A DNA stretch of 64,000 nucleotides from Alistipes timonensis JC136 (GTDB lineage: Bacteria > Bacteroidota > Bacteroidia > Bacteroidales > Rikenellaceae). Positions within the stretch are counted from its first letter, which is position 1. Each line of letters opens with the position of its first letter. Of the stretch, positions 7,713 to 15,654 are shown piece after piece. The DNA lies in assembly GCF_900107675.1 (NCBI RefSeq), contig NZ_FNRI01000001.1, positions 248,001 to 312,000 on the forward strand, written 5' to 3'. Made by a program: the position numbers and the translations under genes. Under the pieces are notes generated by a model, which made no database searches, was not told the DNA's origin, and saw only the letters and a list, made by a program, of their open reading frames with translations.

Positions 7713-8936
7713 ATGAAGAAGTTTCTGCTGTTGCTTCTCTCCGGGGCGATCTTCGGGGCCTGTTCCGACAAGAAAGCGCACCCTGCTTTGGTGACCGATG
7801 TCGTCATGCCTCCCGAATCGTGGGTCTTCGCACCCGGCGACGGGGTGACCGTTTCGGCCGAGGGATTCGAGCCCGATGACGAAATCATGCTCGAAATCTA
7901 TTGGGAGGAGGGCGCCGAGGGGTTCGCTCCGAACGGTTTCGCCAAGGGAGTGCGGGGGATCGTCACGTTGCGCACCGCCGTGAGCGTCACCTTTCTGGCT
8001 CCGGGGCACTACCCTGCTTCGACGACACGGGTGCTGCTGTTTCGCCGGGGGCATCTGATGCCTCTGGGTAAGATCCGCGTTGCCGACGGGGTTCCGAAAG
8101 CCGCGGCGCTTTACGGCATTTCGGATTCCGACACGGACAAAACCGTGATCGACCGCATCGACCTTTCGACAGGCGGTGTCACGCCGATTGAAACGCTCGG
8201 CGCCGGCTGGGGAATCACCTGCGCCGTGGGACTTCCCGGTTCGGGCTGGATCTGCGGCGTTTATTCCGGTTCGATGGTCGGTTTCGACCTTACGATGAAT
8301 TATTATAACGATTTCGGATACCGGAATTGTCTCTTGGCCGGGCAGATCACCGACTCCTCCGTCGGACTCATTTCCCACGATGCGGGGCGGCTGAGGCTGA
8401 CCACACAAACCATGACCCGCACTCCCTCCCCGGCTCCGGTCTCCTGGCCGGTGCCCGACGAGGTCGTGCATACGCTGGCCGTGCAGCCGTTCGTGCGGGT
8501 CGGTTCCGATCTGCTGCTCGCACAGCGCAATGCCGACGGCACCTGCGCTCCGGTGGTGCTGCGGGTTTCCGGTGGTGCCGGGTCGGGCGAGGCCGTGGAG
8601 GCCGATGCGATGGTCCCGTTCTGGACGGCGGTCCCTTCGGCGGCCGATCCGGACAAGATGGTTCAGGCCGGCGGCTATGCCGTGTCGAAGGAGGGCATAA
8701 CGCAACTGCGGCTGTTCAACACCGCCGGGGACGGTACTTTCGGGGAGACGCTGGCCGAGGTCCCGGGCACGGTGCTGTCGGTTACGGAATATGCGCCGGA
8801 TAAAAATACGCTGGAGATTTACCTGCTGTGCGAAGCGCTTGGCGGGCGGCACATACACGTCTACGATGCACTGAAAAAGACGCAGCGGACACTTCCCGGG
8901 GAGTTCGGCTGTTCGCGGATCGTGGCGGCAAAATAA
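7713..8936 (+). CDS. Lipoprotein of unknown function
   Basis: From the ATG at 7713 the 407-residue product starts MKKFLLLLLSGAIFGACSDKK, a type II signal peptide with the lipid-bearing Cys at 17. An in-frame GTG at 7680 would spoil the signal peptide, so the ATG is preferred. The N-terminal part (about residues 30-120), PESWVFAPGDGVTVSAEGF onward, looks like a small beta-rich domain. The remainder has repeats of short beta strands and could be a propeller-like fold (LYGISDSDTDKTVIDRIDLSTG, VCVVGLPGSGWICGVYSGS style segments). I do not recognise the family. A surface or periplasmic location is likely. Confidence 0.75.
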   Translation: MKKFLLLLLSGAIFGACSDKKAHPALVTDVVMPPESWVFAPGDGVTVSAEGFEPDDEIMLEIYWEEGAEGFAPNGFAKGVRGIVTLRTAVSVTFLAPGHYPASTTRVLLFRRGHLMPLGKIRVADGVPKAAALYGISDSDTDKTVIDRIDLSTGGVTPIETLGAGWGITCAVGLPGSGWICGVYSGSMVGFDLTMNYYNDFGYRNCLLAGQITDSSVGLISHDAGRLRLTTQTMTRTPSPAPVSWPVPDEVVHTLAVQPFVRVGSDLLLAQRNADGTCAPVVLRVSGGAGSGEAVEADAMVPFWTAVPSAADPDKMVQAGGYAVSKEGITQLRLFNTAGDGTFGETLAEVPGTVLSVTEYAPDKNTLEIYLLCEALGGRHIHVYDALKKTQRTLPGEFGCSRIVAAK

Positions 8937-9007
8937 CGGCTTTTTGGCCGACGGTTTCGTGTTTGTATGAATTTTGCGTATTTTTACCGGATAAAATCGA
9001 AAAACCA

Positions 9008-9685
9008 ATGTCGGATATAGCTTGTCAACTGTCGTTCGTGCGTTCGACGCTTCCCGCGGAGGTCACGCTGGTTGCCGTGTCGAAGACACATCCTGCGGAG
9101 ATGATCCGCGAAGCCTACGATGCCGGGCACCGCATCTTCGGCGAGAGCCGTCCGCAGGAATTGCGTGAAAAATACGAGGCTCTGCCCAAGGATATCGAGT
9201 GGCACATGATCGGCCACCTGCAGACCAACAAGATCAAATATATCGCACCGTTCGTGGCGTTGATCCATTCGGTCGACAGCGCCCGTTTGGCCGAGGCCAT
9301 CCAGCGCGAAGCGGCCAAATGCGGACGCACGATCGAGATACTTTTGGAGATACACGTCGCCGAGGAGGATACCAAGACGGGCTGGAATATCGGCGAATTG
9401 AAGAATTACGTCGGGACCGCTCCTTTTGCCCGGATGCCGAACATCTGCGTGCGCGGCGTCATGGGTATCGCCACCAATACCGACGACGGTGCGGTGATCC
9501 GCCGTGATTTCGACGAGCTTCGCCGCTGCTTCGAACTGCTGCAACCCTACTTCGGACCGCGGTTCAACACGTTGTCGATGGGCATGTCGCACGACTATCC
9601 GCTGGCCGTCGAATGCGGTTCGACGATGGTGCGCGTCGGCTCCCTGATCTTCGGCCGGCGCGGGCTTAAGAAGCCCGTTTTATGA
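9008..9685 (+). CDS. YggS family pyridoxal phosphate homeostasis protein
   Basis: The 225-residue product from the ATG at 9008 has the YggS/PROSC layout. VTLVAVSKTHP holds the PLP-binding Lys26, FGESRPQELREK matches the usual 'FGENxxQE' block, and WHMIGHLQTNK and HSVDS follow. Near the C-terminus LSMGMSHDYPLAVECGSTMVRVGSLIFG gives the phosphate-binding residues. These single-domain fold-type III proteins bind PLP and keep cellular PLP and amino acid pools balanced; no enzymatic activity is known. The upstream in-frame extension lacks family similarity. The gene is followed by proC, a pairing seen in many bacteria. Confidence 0.92.
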   Translation: MSDIACQLSFVRSTLPAEVTLVAVSKTHPAEMIREAYDAGHRIFGESRPQELREKYEALPKDIEWHMIGHLQTNKIKYIAPFVALIHSVDSARLAEAIQREAAKCGRTIEILLEIHVAEEDTKTGWNIGELKNYVGTAPFARMPNICVRGVMGIATNTDDGAVIRRDFDELRRCFELLQPYFGPRFNTLSMGMSHDYPLAVECGSTMVRVGSLIFGRRGLKKPVL

Positions 9686-9744
9686 GTGGTTGCCGCATTG
9701 TTTGTCAGCGAAATAACGATTAAGTATACTAAACCAGACAGACT

Positions 9745-10530
9745 ATGAAAATCGGATTTATCGGATTCGGGAATATGGCGCAGGCCCTCGCGCACGGCCT
9801 GGTTCGCGGGAAAGCCGTCGAGGCCGGGAATATCGGCGCGTGTGCGCGCGACCGTGCGAAACTGCTGCGCAACACGGAGCCCCACGGGTTCCGGGCGTTC
9901 GACGATGCCGCGGCTGTCGCGGAGTTTGCCGACATCGTGGTTGTCGCCGTGAAACCCTACCAGGTCGAGGCGGTCGTGACACCCGTCCGGGAACTGCTGG
10001 CTAAGAAGATCGTCGTTTCGGTGGCCGCAGGCGTCACGTTCGACGATTACGAGCGGATGCTCGCACCCGGTACGGCCCACCTGTCGACCATTCCCAATAC
10101 GCCCGTCTCGGTCTGCGAAGGAATCGTCGTCTGCGAACGCCGCCATTCGCTCTCGGATGTGCAGTGGACATGCGTCGAAGGGCTGTTTTCGAAACTCGGA
10201 ATCGTGATCCGGATGGATACTGCCCTGCTCGGGATTTCGAGCACCGTCTGCGGCTGCGGTCCGGCGTTCGTCGCCATGTTCATGGAGGCGCTGGCCGACG
10301 GTGCGGTCAAACACGGCATTCCGCGCGCCGATGCCTACCGGATGGTGAGCCAGATGGTCGCCGGAACCGGGAAGCTGCAACTCGTGACGGGACAGCACCC
10401 CGGTGTGATGAAAGACGCTGTCTGCTCGCCCGGCGGCACGACCATAGTGGGTGTCGCCGAGCTGGAACATAAGGGGTTGCGCGGTGCGGTCATCGCCGCC
10501 GTCGATGCCGTGCAGAACAAGCCCGCCTGA
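9745..10530 (+). CDS. proC: Pyrroline-5-carboxylate reductase
   Basis: ProC reduces 1-pyrroline-5-carboxylate to proline. The 261-residue protein begins with a Rossmann motif (MKIGFIGFGNMAQAL, GFGNMA at 7-12) and has VVVAVKPYQ near residue 70. The C-terminal dimerisation domain carries the signature VCSPGGTTIVGVAELEHKGLRGAV. Length is normal. It follows the YggS gene by 59 bp on the same strand. Its stop codon lies in the loop of a terminator-like hairpin. Confidence 0.94.
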   Translation: MKIGFIGFGNMAQALAHGLVRGKAVEAGNIGACARDRAKLLRNTEPHGFRAFDDAAAVAEFADIVVVAVKPYQVEAVVTPVRELLAKKIVVSVAAGVTFDDYERMLAPGTAHLSTIPNTPVSVCEGIVVCERRHSLSDVQWTCVEGLFSKLGIVIRMDTALLGISSTVCGCGPAFVAMFMEALADGAVKHGIPRADAYRMVSQMVAGTGKLQLVTGQHPGVMKDAVCSPGGTTIVGVAELEHKGLRGAVIAAVDAVQNKPA

Positions 10531-10545
10531 GAGGCGGGCTTTAGG
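10519..10545 (+). terminator. Hairpin spanning the proC stop codon
   Basis: AGCCCGCC (10520-10527) pairs with GGCGGGCT (10533-10540). The proC TGA (10528-10530) is in the loop. The T-run after it is only two bases, so on its own it would be a weak terminator. Confidence 0.6.
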
Positions 10546-10584
10546 GGCGGCGGGCAGTTTCCCGGCGTCCTGCCCGGTTCTGCG

Positions 10585-10606
10585 CCCGCTTAAGAGGCGG
10601 GTTTTA
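10585..10606 (+). terminator. Second terminator-like hairpin after proC
   Basis: CCCGCTT pairs with AGGCGGG (one G-T pair) with a three-base loop, followed by TTTT. It nearly repeats the hairpin 65 bp upstream, so proC may end in tandem terminators. Confidence 0.55.
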
Positions 10607-10673
10607 AGGGGCGACTTATCGTTACCTCGCTTTCCTGCCGGTTCTGCGCCCGGATGTGATAATCGTTTTAGGG

Positions 10674-10707
10674 AAGGGTTTCGGGGTATGTCCCGAGGCC
10701 CTTTTCT
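10674..10707. terminator. Hairpin between convergent proC and GT32 genes
   Basis: AAGGG-TT-TCGGG (10674-10685) pairs with CCCGA-GG-CCCTT (10692-10703) with a mismatched internal pair. On the plus strand it runs into TTTTCTTAT, and it abuts the stop codon of the GT32 gene. Confidence 0.55.
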
Positions 10708-11486
10708 TATTTGTGCAGTCCGAGTCCGCGCATCAGGCTTTTCCACCAGCGCGAATACCACTTCTTTTTTCGGCAGGGAGCCGCCGGTCGCCAGCTGCCG
10801 AGACAATGGTGTATGGCGTAGCTTTCGGGAACGGCTTTCGCGGCATACGCGGCTATGGTCGGCGAGGGATGGATGCGGATGCCTTCGTCCAACTCCTGCG
10901 CAACATCCTTGTATTTCAGCCCGGCCGGGCGTGCATGGTATGCCATGATGTCGGGCGCGATGATTCGGTCGTAGAGCGTGCCGTCTTCGCGTATGAAACG
11001 GTGGCTTTCGTACCAGTCGAGGCAGCGCCGGGTGAACGGATGCCTTGCCGTGACGCCGAATGCCCCTGACTGCAAACCCAGCCCCACGTCCGCAAATAAC
11101 TCGTCTGTCAGTACCTCTCCCGCTTCTGAAATACGGTCTTGGGCGATGTTGCGGGCCAGCACCGACTCTTCGGTCTCTATGACGGCGAACATCTCGGCGT
11201 CGAGCAGGTCATCGAACGGTTTGAGCACTTCGACATCGGTGTCGAGGTAGATGCCGCCCTCGTGATAGAGTGCATAGTGGCGGATGTAGTCGGCGGCGAA
11301 AGCGTATTTCTTTCGCTCGATCGCCTCGCGGACCCAGGGTACGGAGTTTACGTCGAAACGGCTCTCGTCCCAGCGGACGATTTCGTAACCGGGCAGTGCC
11401 CTGCGCCACGATTCCATGCACTGCCGGACCCGTTCGGGATATTTACCCCCCCCCAGCCAGCAAAAGTGGATTTTTTTGGGTATCAT
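10707..11486 (-). CDS. Glycosyltransferase, GT32 (DXD sugar-binding) family
   Basis: This 259-residue protein opens MIPKKIHFCWLGGGKYPE, the GT32 N-terminal signature. It carries YAFAADYIRHYALYHEGGIYLDTDVEVLKP, where Asp82 and Asp84 form the DXD nucleotide-sugar and metal site. The family adds hexoses to surface polysaccharides or glycoproteins; donor and acceptor cannot be told from sequence. It is the last gene of the long minus-strand unit that starts at yicC, 30 bp after an M23 peptidase gene, which fits an envelope role. Codons 11-14 contain nine consecutive G (plus-strand C run at 11446-11454), and seven A lie just before. A slip in either would frameshift the gene near its start. Confidence 0.88.
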   Translation of the reverse strand: MIPKKIHFCWLGGGKYPERVRQCMESWRRALPGYEIVRWDESRFDVNSVPWVREAIERKKYAFAADYIRHYALYHEGGIYLDTDVEVLKPFDDLLDAEMFAVIETEESVLARNIAQDRISEAGEVLTDELFADVGLGLQSGAFGVTARHPFTRRCLDWYESHRFIREDGTLYDRIIAPDIMAYHARPAGLKYKDVAQELDEGIRIHPSPTIAAYAAKAVPESYAIHHCLGSWRPAAPCRKKKWYSRWWKSLMRGLGLHK

Positions 11487-11516
11487 TCAGATGGAGTCAG
11501 TAAGTTTCGGACCGTA

Positions 11517-12719
11517 TTACCGTACCCGCAGCGAACGCCCGATGCGCAGGATGGTGGTCGATTTGATGCCGTTCAGCCGGCAGATGTTCGCAACCGTCGT
11601 ACCGTGGCGGCGTGCGATGGCGCCCAGCGTGTCGCCCGAACGGATCTTATAGTATTTCATGGCCGCTTTTTCGGCGGCTTCCTGCTTGTCCTGCTCTTCG
11701 TTGGCGATCTCGTCGTCGAAATCCTGCCCGGCGTTGGAGTAGATGCTGAAGAACGATTTTTTCAGCAGGAACGTCTCGCGGCTGAGCGTTCCGTTTTTGA
11801 AGTCGATCAGACGCTCGGGATCGAACGACTGCCCGTAATAGCGGGTTTCAAAATGGAGGTGAGGCCCTGTCGAACGGCCCGTCGAGCCGCCCAGACCGAT
11901 AATCTGCCCGGCCTCGACCCATTGCCCGGGTTCCACCATGCGCTCCGAGAGGTGTCCGTAGTAGGTTTCCAGGCCGTTGTCGTGGCGGATGATGACGAGG
12001 TTGCCGTAGCCGCCCTTGTTATACTGCGAGATGCGCACACGGCCGCAGAAGGTGGCATAGACCGGATCGCCCATTTTGAGCGGCAGGTCCACGCCCTGAT
12101 GCTGGCGCCGGCGCCGCGGGCCGTATTTTCCGCGCGGATGCACCGAGCCCTGATAGGGGCAATGGTAGCTGGTCAGCGAATCCACGAGGTCGATGACCAC
12201 CGATTTGGGCATGCCCGACATATCGACTTCGCGGTAAGGGAAAAGCGTCGTCGTGTCCCAGTATTTTTCGAAAATGGTGCTGTCCTTGGCGATCTCCCGG
12301 TTGCGGATGTATTTCCACGAATTGTCGCTGTAAAGGATCACCTGCACGGCATCGTTGTCCGTCGTGAGGGTGTCGATCACGGTCAGCCCGTTGGTGTCGA
12401 AGATGGATTCGATCTTCGTGGGGCGAAGTCGCAGCTGCAACGCGGCAATGGAGTCTGCGGCGGCCTGTTCCGGGTCGATGACCGGGGCCGGTGCGGATTT
12501 TTGTTCCGGACGGCTTTCGGCGATACGTCCGGCGGTGTAAATCATGTTTTTCAATGAATCGATCAGGTCGGCCTGCCGTAATGCTACTGCCCGGAGCGAA
12601 TCTGCTGCTGCAGTTTCCCGGGTTTCGGCAACAGCCTGCGCCCGTGCGTTCCTGGGTTTGCGAGCCGTCGATGTGAAGACCATCGAGAGGGCCGCGAGTG
12701 TCAACAGGTATTTTTTCAT
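11517..12719 (-). CDS. M23 family metallopeptidase with C-terminal LysM
   Basis: This 400-residue exported protein has an N-terminal signal (MKKYLLTLAALSMVFTSTA) and a long charged linker (about 20-100). An M23 (LytM-like) domain follows with HQGVD (His207, Asp211), YYGHL (His256) and GPHLHF (His287, His289), the full zinc-site set. A LysM motif closes the protein (about 357-400, YKIRSGDTLGAIARRHGTT). It probably cuts peptide cross-links in peptidoglycan during growth or division, or acts as a LytM-type activator, although the intact zinc ligands argue for real activity. It sits 6 bp after the DUF3109 gene and 30 bp before the GT32 gene. Confidence 0.93.
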   Translation of the reverse strand: MKKYLLTLAALSMVFTSTARKPRNARAQAVAETRETAAADSLRAVALRQADLIDSLKNMIYTAGRIAESRPEQKSAPAPVIDPEQAAADSIAALQLRLRPTKIESIFDTNGLTVIDTLTTDNDAVQVILYSDNSWKYIRNREIAKDSTIFEKYWDTTTLFPYREVDMSGMPKSVVIDLVDSLTSYHCPYQGSVHPRGKYGPRRRRQHQGVDLPLKMGDPVYATFCGRVRISQYNKGGYGNLVIIRHDNGLETYYGHLSERMVEPGQWVEAGQIIGLGGSTGRSTGPHLHFETRYYGQSFDPERLIDFKNGTLSRETFLLKKSFFSIYSNAGQDFDDEIANEEQDKQEAAEKAAMKYYKIRSGDTLGAIARRHGTTVANICRLNGIKSTTILRIGRSLRVR

Positions 12720-12725
12720 AGTCTT

Positions 12726-13298
12726 TTATGGTTGTCTGATTAGTTCCTCGGCCGCTTCCAGCGCCTTGTAGAATTCTTCGCCGAAGCGGCGGACGATCGG
12801 TTCCCGGAGGGCTTTGTAGACCGGGATGCCCAGCTTCGCACCGCACCGGCGGGCCGGGGCGCACACCGACCAGCGGTGGTAGTTGAGCCCCACGGTACCG
12901 TTCGAGAAGCGCATTATGCGGATCGGGTACAAGTGGCACGAAATCGGCTTGCGGAACGGGGTTTTGCCCTCCATCCACGCCTTTTCGATGGCGCAGAGCG
13001 TCACGCCGTTCTCCTCGTAGGTATAGGCGCACTCGGCGTCGTTGACCAGCGGCGTGGTTAGGTCGCCGTCTTCGTCCACGACCATGAAACCCTGCCGTTC
13101 GACGGCTTCGATGCCTTCGGGCGTCATGCAGGGCTTGTAATTGGGGTATTCGCGTTCGAGGATTTCCACCTCTTCCGCTTCGAGCGGCGCTCCGGCGTTG
13201 CCCTCGACGCAGCAGATGCCTTTGCACTGCGCGATGTCGCAGGCGAAGCACTCGCGCAGCAGGTCGGCGCTCACGATTTTGTCGTCGATCTCGATCAT
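12726..13298 (-). CDS. DUF3109 family cysteine-rich protein
   Basis: The 190-residue product starts MIEIDDKIVSADLLRECFACD, with an ATG that overlaps the ddl stop as ATGA; a GTG 9 bp upstream is less likely. Cysteines cluster at the start (CFACDIAQCKGICC) and recur later (CMTP, CAYTY, LCAIE, SCHLYPIRI, CAPARRCG), the pattern of DUF3109, a relative of YkgJ-type zinc or iron-sulfur proteins. The role is unknown. In Bacteroidetes the family is widespread and single copy. Here it lies between ddl and a peptidoglycan hydrolase gene in a tightly packed operon. Confidence 0.88.
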   Translation of the reverse strand: MIEIDDKIVSADLLRECFACDIAQCKGICCVEGNAGAPLEAEEVEILEREYPNYKPCMTPEGIEAVERQGFMVVDEDGDLTTPLVNDAECAYTYEENGVTLCAIEKAWMEGKTPFRKPISCHLYPIRIMRFSNGTVGLNYHRWSVCAPARRCGAKLGIPVYKALREPIVRRFGEEFYKALEAAEELIRQP

Positions 13299-14278
13299 TT
13301 GCGGCACGTGTCGGCGATGATGATGTCATAGAGTTCCCCGAGCGACATGTCCATCTCGCGGGCCTGCTTGGGGACGATGCTTCCGGCGCTCATGCCGGGA
13401 ATCGAGTTCAGCTCGATGAAATAGGGTTTTCCGGAGGGGGTTACGATAAAATCGACCCTTACGACCCCTGCACAGCGGCAGGTTTTGTAAGCCTCGCGGG
13501 TCATGCGGTTCAGTTCGGCCTTTACCTCGGGGGTGATGTCCGCCGGGGTGATCTCGTCGGAATAGCCGGCGGTGTATTTGGCCTGGTAGTCGAAGAAGTC
13601 CTTTTTGGAAATGATCTCCGTGATGGGGAAAATATACTCCTTCCCGCCGGCGATCATTATTCCGCAGCCCATTTCACGCCCCGCGATGCACTCCTCGATC
13701 AGGATTTCGTCGCCCTGGGCGAAGGCCGCGTCGATGGCCGCGGGCAGCTCCTCCGGGCTGTGGACTTTCGTCACGCCGAACGACGAACCGCTGGCATTGG
13801 GTTTTACGAACAGCGGCATGCCGAAGTCGGCGGCGATTTTCGCTGCGTCGAACGCCTCGCCACGGCGCAGGAAGACCTCGCGGGCGAGGTTGACACGTCC
13901 CGCGAGCGTGCGTTTGGTGGTGATCTTGTCGAAGGTGACGACCGACGAGGTCATTGAACACGACGAATAGGGAATGCCCATCATGTCGAGGTATCCCTGC
14001 AGTCTGCCGTCCTCGCCGGGAGTGCCGTGGATGATGATGAGGGCATAGTCGAACACCTTGTGAACGCCGTTGACGGTGATCGAAAAGTCGTTCTTGTCCA
14101 CCTGCCATTGGCGGCCGTCGGGGGCCGTGTAGTGCCAGTCGCGGTGGTGGAGGTCTACGACCGTGATGTCGTATTTCGAGTGGTCGAGAGCCGCTTCGAT
14201 TTGTGCGGCGCTCTGGAGGGCGATCTCCCGCTCGGGCGAATCTCCGCCGGCCAGGAGGGCTATCTTCAAACGTGTCAT
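13295..14278 (-). CDS. ddl: D-alanine--D-alanine ligase
   Basis: Ddl joins two D-Ala with ATP to make the dipeptide that ends the peptidoglycan stem. The start chosen (MTRLKIALLAGGDSPEREIALQSA) is the family N-terminus; the frame stays open upstream only because of GC-rich codon use. ATP-grasp features are clear: HGTPGEDGRLQGYLDMMGIPYSSC, LFVKPNASGSSFGVTKV, EECIAGREMGCGI and FIELNSIPGMSAGSIVPKQA. The family usually has 'EVNT.PG', where here a Ser replaces Thr (ELNSIPG). The 327-residue length is normal. It begins 1 bp after the nadD stop and overlaps the next gene by 4 bp. Confidence 0.95.
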   Translation of the reverse strand: MTRLKIALLAGGDSPEREIALQSAAQIEAALDHSKYDITVVDLHHRDWHYTAPDGRQWQVDKNDFSITVNGVHKVFDYALIIIHGTPGEDGRLQGYLDMMGIPYSSCSMTSSVVTFDKITTKRTLAGRVNLAREVFLRRGEAFDAAKIAADFGMPLFVKPNASGSSFGVTKVHSPEELPAAIDAAFAQGDEILIEECIAGREMGCGIMIAGGKEYIFPITEIISKKDFFDYQAKYTAGYSDEITPADITPEVKAELNRMTREAYKTCRCAGVVRVDFIVTPSGKPYFIELNSIPGMSAGSIVPKQAREMDMSLGELYDIIIADTCRK

Positions 14279-14279
14279 T

Positions 14280-15089
14280 TCAGGGATTGTATATGTCTTT
14301 GTATCGGAATTCCAATATTTCCTGCACCATCCGGGCGAACTGCCGGGCCTCGACATGTTCCGCGTCGATGCGCAGCACGGCATTGAAATCATTGAGCGCC
14401 GGGCCCCACTCGCCCATCCGGTAATGGAGCCTGCCGCGCTCGATGTAAAGCGCCGTATCGTCCGGGGTCTCCGCAATTCGTGCCGTGAGGGCCGCGATGC
14501 GTGCCGCGGGACTCCACAGCCCTTTGCGGCAGATGTAGGCGGCGACGCCCTCGTCGAGCATCTCCGAGGTGTCCTCGCCCTGTCCGATGCGGTCACGCAC
14601 GTCCGTCGAGGCGAAATCCTGCAAAGGGGCGTCCGCCAGCAGCGTGATGCGCCCCTCGAACCCTTCGGCGGGCTCGCCCCGGCGGGGATAGACGTAGACG
14701 GGGTATTCGAGGATTTTTTCGTATTCCTTCCAGCCGTCGAGCCGGGCGATCTGGTCGCTGCCCATCAGGATCGAGAACTCCATTTCAGACCCGAAGTTTT
14801 CCTTCAGGTAACGCAGAGTATCTATTGTGTATGAGGGTTTCGGGAGCAGAAACTCCACGACCGAAGGTTTGATCCGGTCCGGATATTCCGAAGCCGCGCA
14901 GGCGATCTCGGCCATTTCGAAACGGTCCATCTCGGGAGCCAGTTCATCGGCCGCCTTATAGGGGCTTTGCGGTGAGACGACCAGCACGGCTTCGTCGCAA
15001 AGCCCCTGTTCGACGGCGTATTCCGCCAGCGCGATGTGGCCTTTGTGCACGGGGTTGAACGACCCGAAATAAAGCATCACCCGTTTCAT
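14280..15089 (-). CDS. nadD: Nicotinate-nucleotide adenylyltransferase with C-terminal TPR tail
   Basis: NadD adenylates nicotinate mononucleotide in NAD synthesis. Residues 1-190 are the nucleotidyltransferase: LYFGSFNPVHKGHIAL (the GSFNPxHxGH site at 9-18), MGSDQIARLDGWKEYEKIL near 110-127, and STDVRDRI at 161-168, the equivalent of the C-terminal ISSTxIR motif. Typical enzymes end near residue 190-200. Here 70-75 more residues follow, including DTALYIERGRLHYRMGEWGP and ALNDFNAVLRIDAEHVEARQ (about 211-250), a clear single TPR motif. The fusion is read through without a stop. The gene is 1 bp from gmk and 1 bp from ddl. Confidence 0.92.
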   Translation of the reverse strand: MKRVMLYFGSFNPVHKGHIALAEYAVEQGLCDEAVLVVSPQSPYKAADELAPEMDRFEMAEIACAASEYPDRIKPSVVEFLLPKPSYTIDTLRYLKENFGSEMEFSILMGSDQIARLDGWKEYEKILEYPVYVYPRRGEPAEGFEGRITLLADAPLQDFASTDVRDRIGQGEDTSEMLDEGVAAYICRKGLWSPAARIAALTARIAETPDDTALYIERGRLHYRMGEWGPALNDFNAVLRIDAEHVEARQFARMVQEILEFRYKDIYNP

Positions 15090-15090
15090 C

Positions 15091-15654
15091 CTACCGCATG
15101 ATGAATTGGTCGAGGACGCTGCATGTGCCGCATACGGCGTCGTCGAGGCAGTCGTTGACGATCACGTGGTCGAATTCCGGGGCTTTCGTCAGTTCGAATT
15201 CGGCCTTGGCCACGCGGCGCTCGATCACCTCCGGAGCGTCCGTGCCGCGGGCAACGAGTCTGCGGCGCAGCTCTTCGACCGAGGGCGGCATGACGAACAC
15301 CGAGCAGGCGTCGTCGCCGAAGATGCGTTTGAGGTTGATGCCGCCGATCACGTCGACGTCGAAGACGATCACATGGCCTTTGGCCCAGATGCGCTCGACC
15401 TCGCTGCGCAGCGTGCCGTAGCAGGTGCCTTTGTAGACCTCCTCCCACTCCACGAAGCGGTTTTCCGCCACGGCTTTCATGAACTCCTCCTGCGAGAGGA
15501 AATAGTAATCCACCCCGTCGCGCTCCTGTCCGCGGGGTGCGCGGCTGGTCGCCGAAATGGAAAATTCCAACTGGGGATAGCGTTCCAGCAGATGTCGGAC
15601 GATCGTGGTCTTGCCCGAGCCGCTCGGGGCCGAGAATATGATGACTTTTCCCAT
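15091..15654 (-). CDS. gmk: Guanylate kinase
   Basis: Gmk phosphorylates GMP to GDP with ATP. The 187-residue protein has the P-loop APSGSGKTTIV (about 9-19), then SATSRAPRGQERDGVDYYF and EWEEVYKGTCYGTLRSEV, the GMP-binding region, and FVMPPSVEELRRRLVARGTD in the lid and C-terminal helix. Length is usual. It lies directly between yicC and nadD with no real gap, as in many Bacteroidetes. Confidence 0.96.
   Translation of the reverse strand: MGKVIIFSAPSGSGKTTIVRHLLERYPQLEFSISATSRAPRGQERDGVDYYFLSQEEFMKAVAENRFVEWEEVYKGTCYGTLRSEVERIWAKGHVIVFDVDVIGGINLKRIFGDDACSVFVMPPSVEELRRRLVARGTDAPEVIERRVAKAEFELTKAPEFDHVIVNDCLDDAVCGTCSVLDQFIMR

Noticed and set aside
13295..14596. Extended ddl start about 106 codons upstream
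   Set aside because: The extension overlaps nadD in another frame and lacks Ddl similarity; MTRLKIALLAGG is the true N-terminus.
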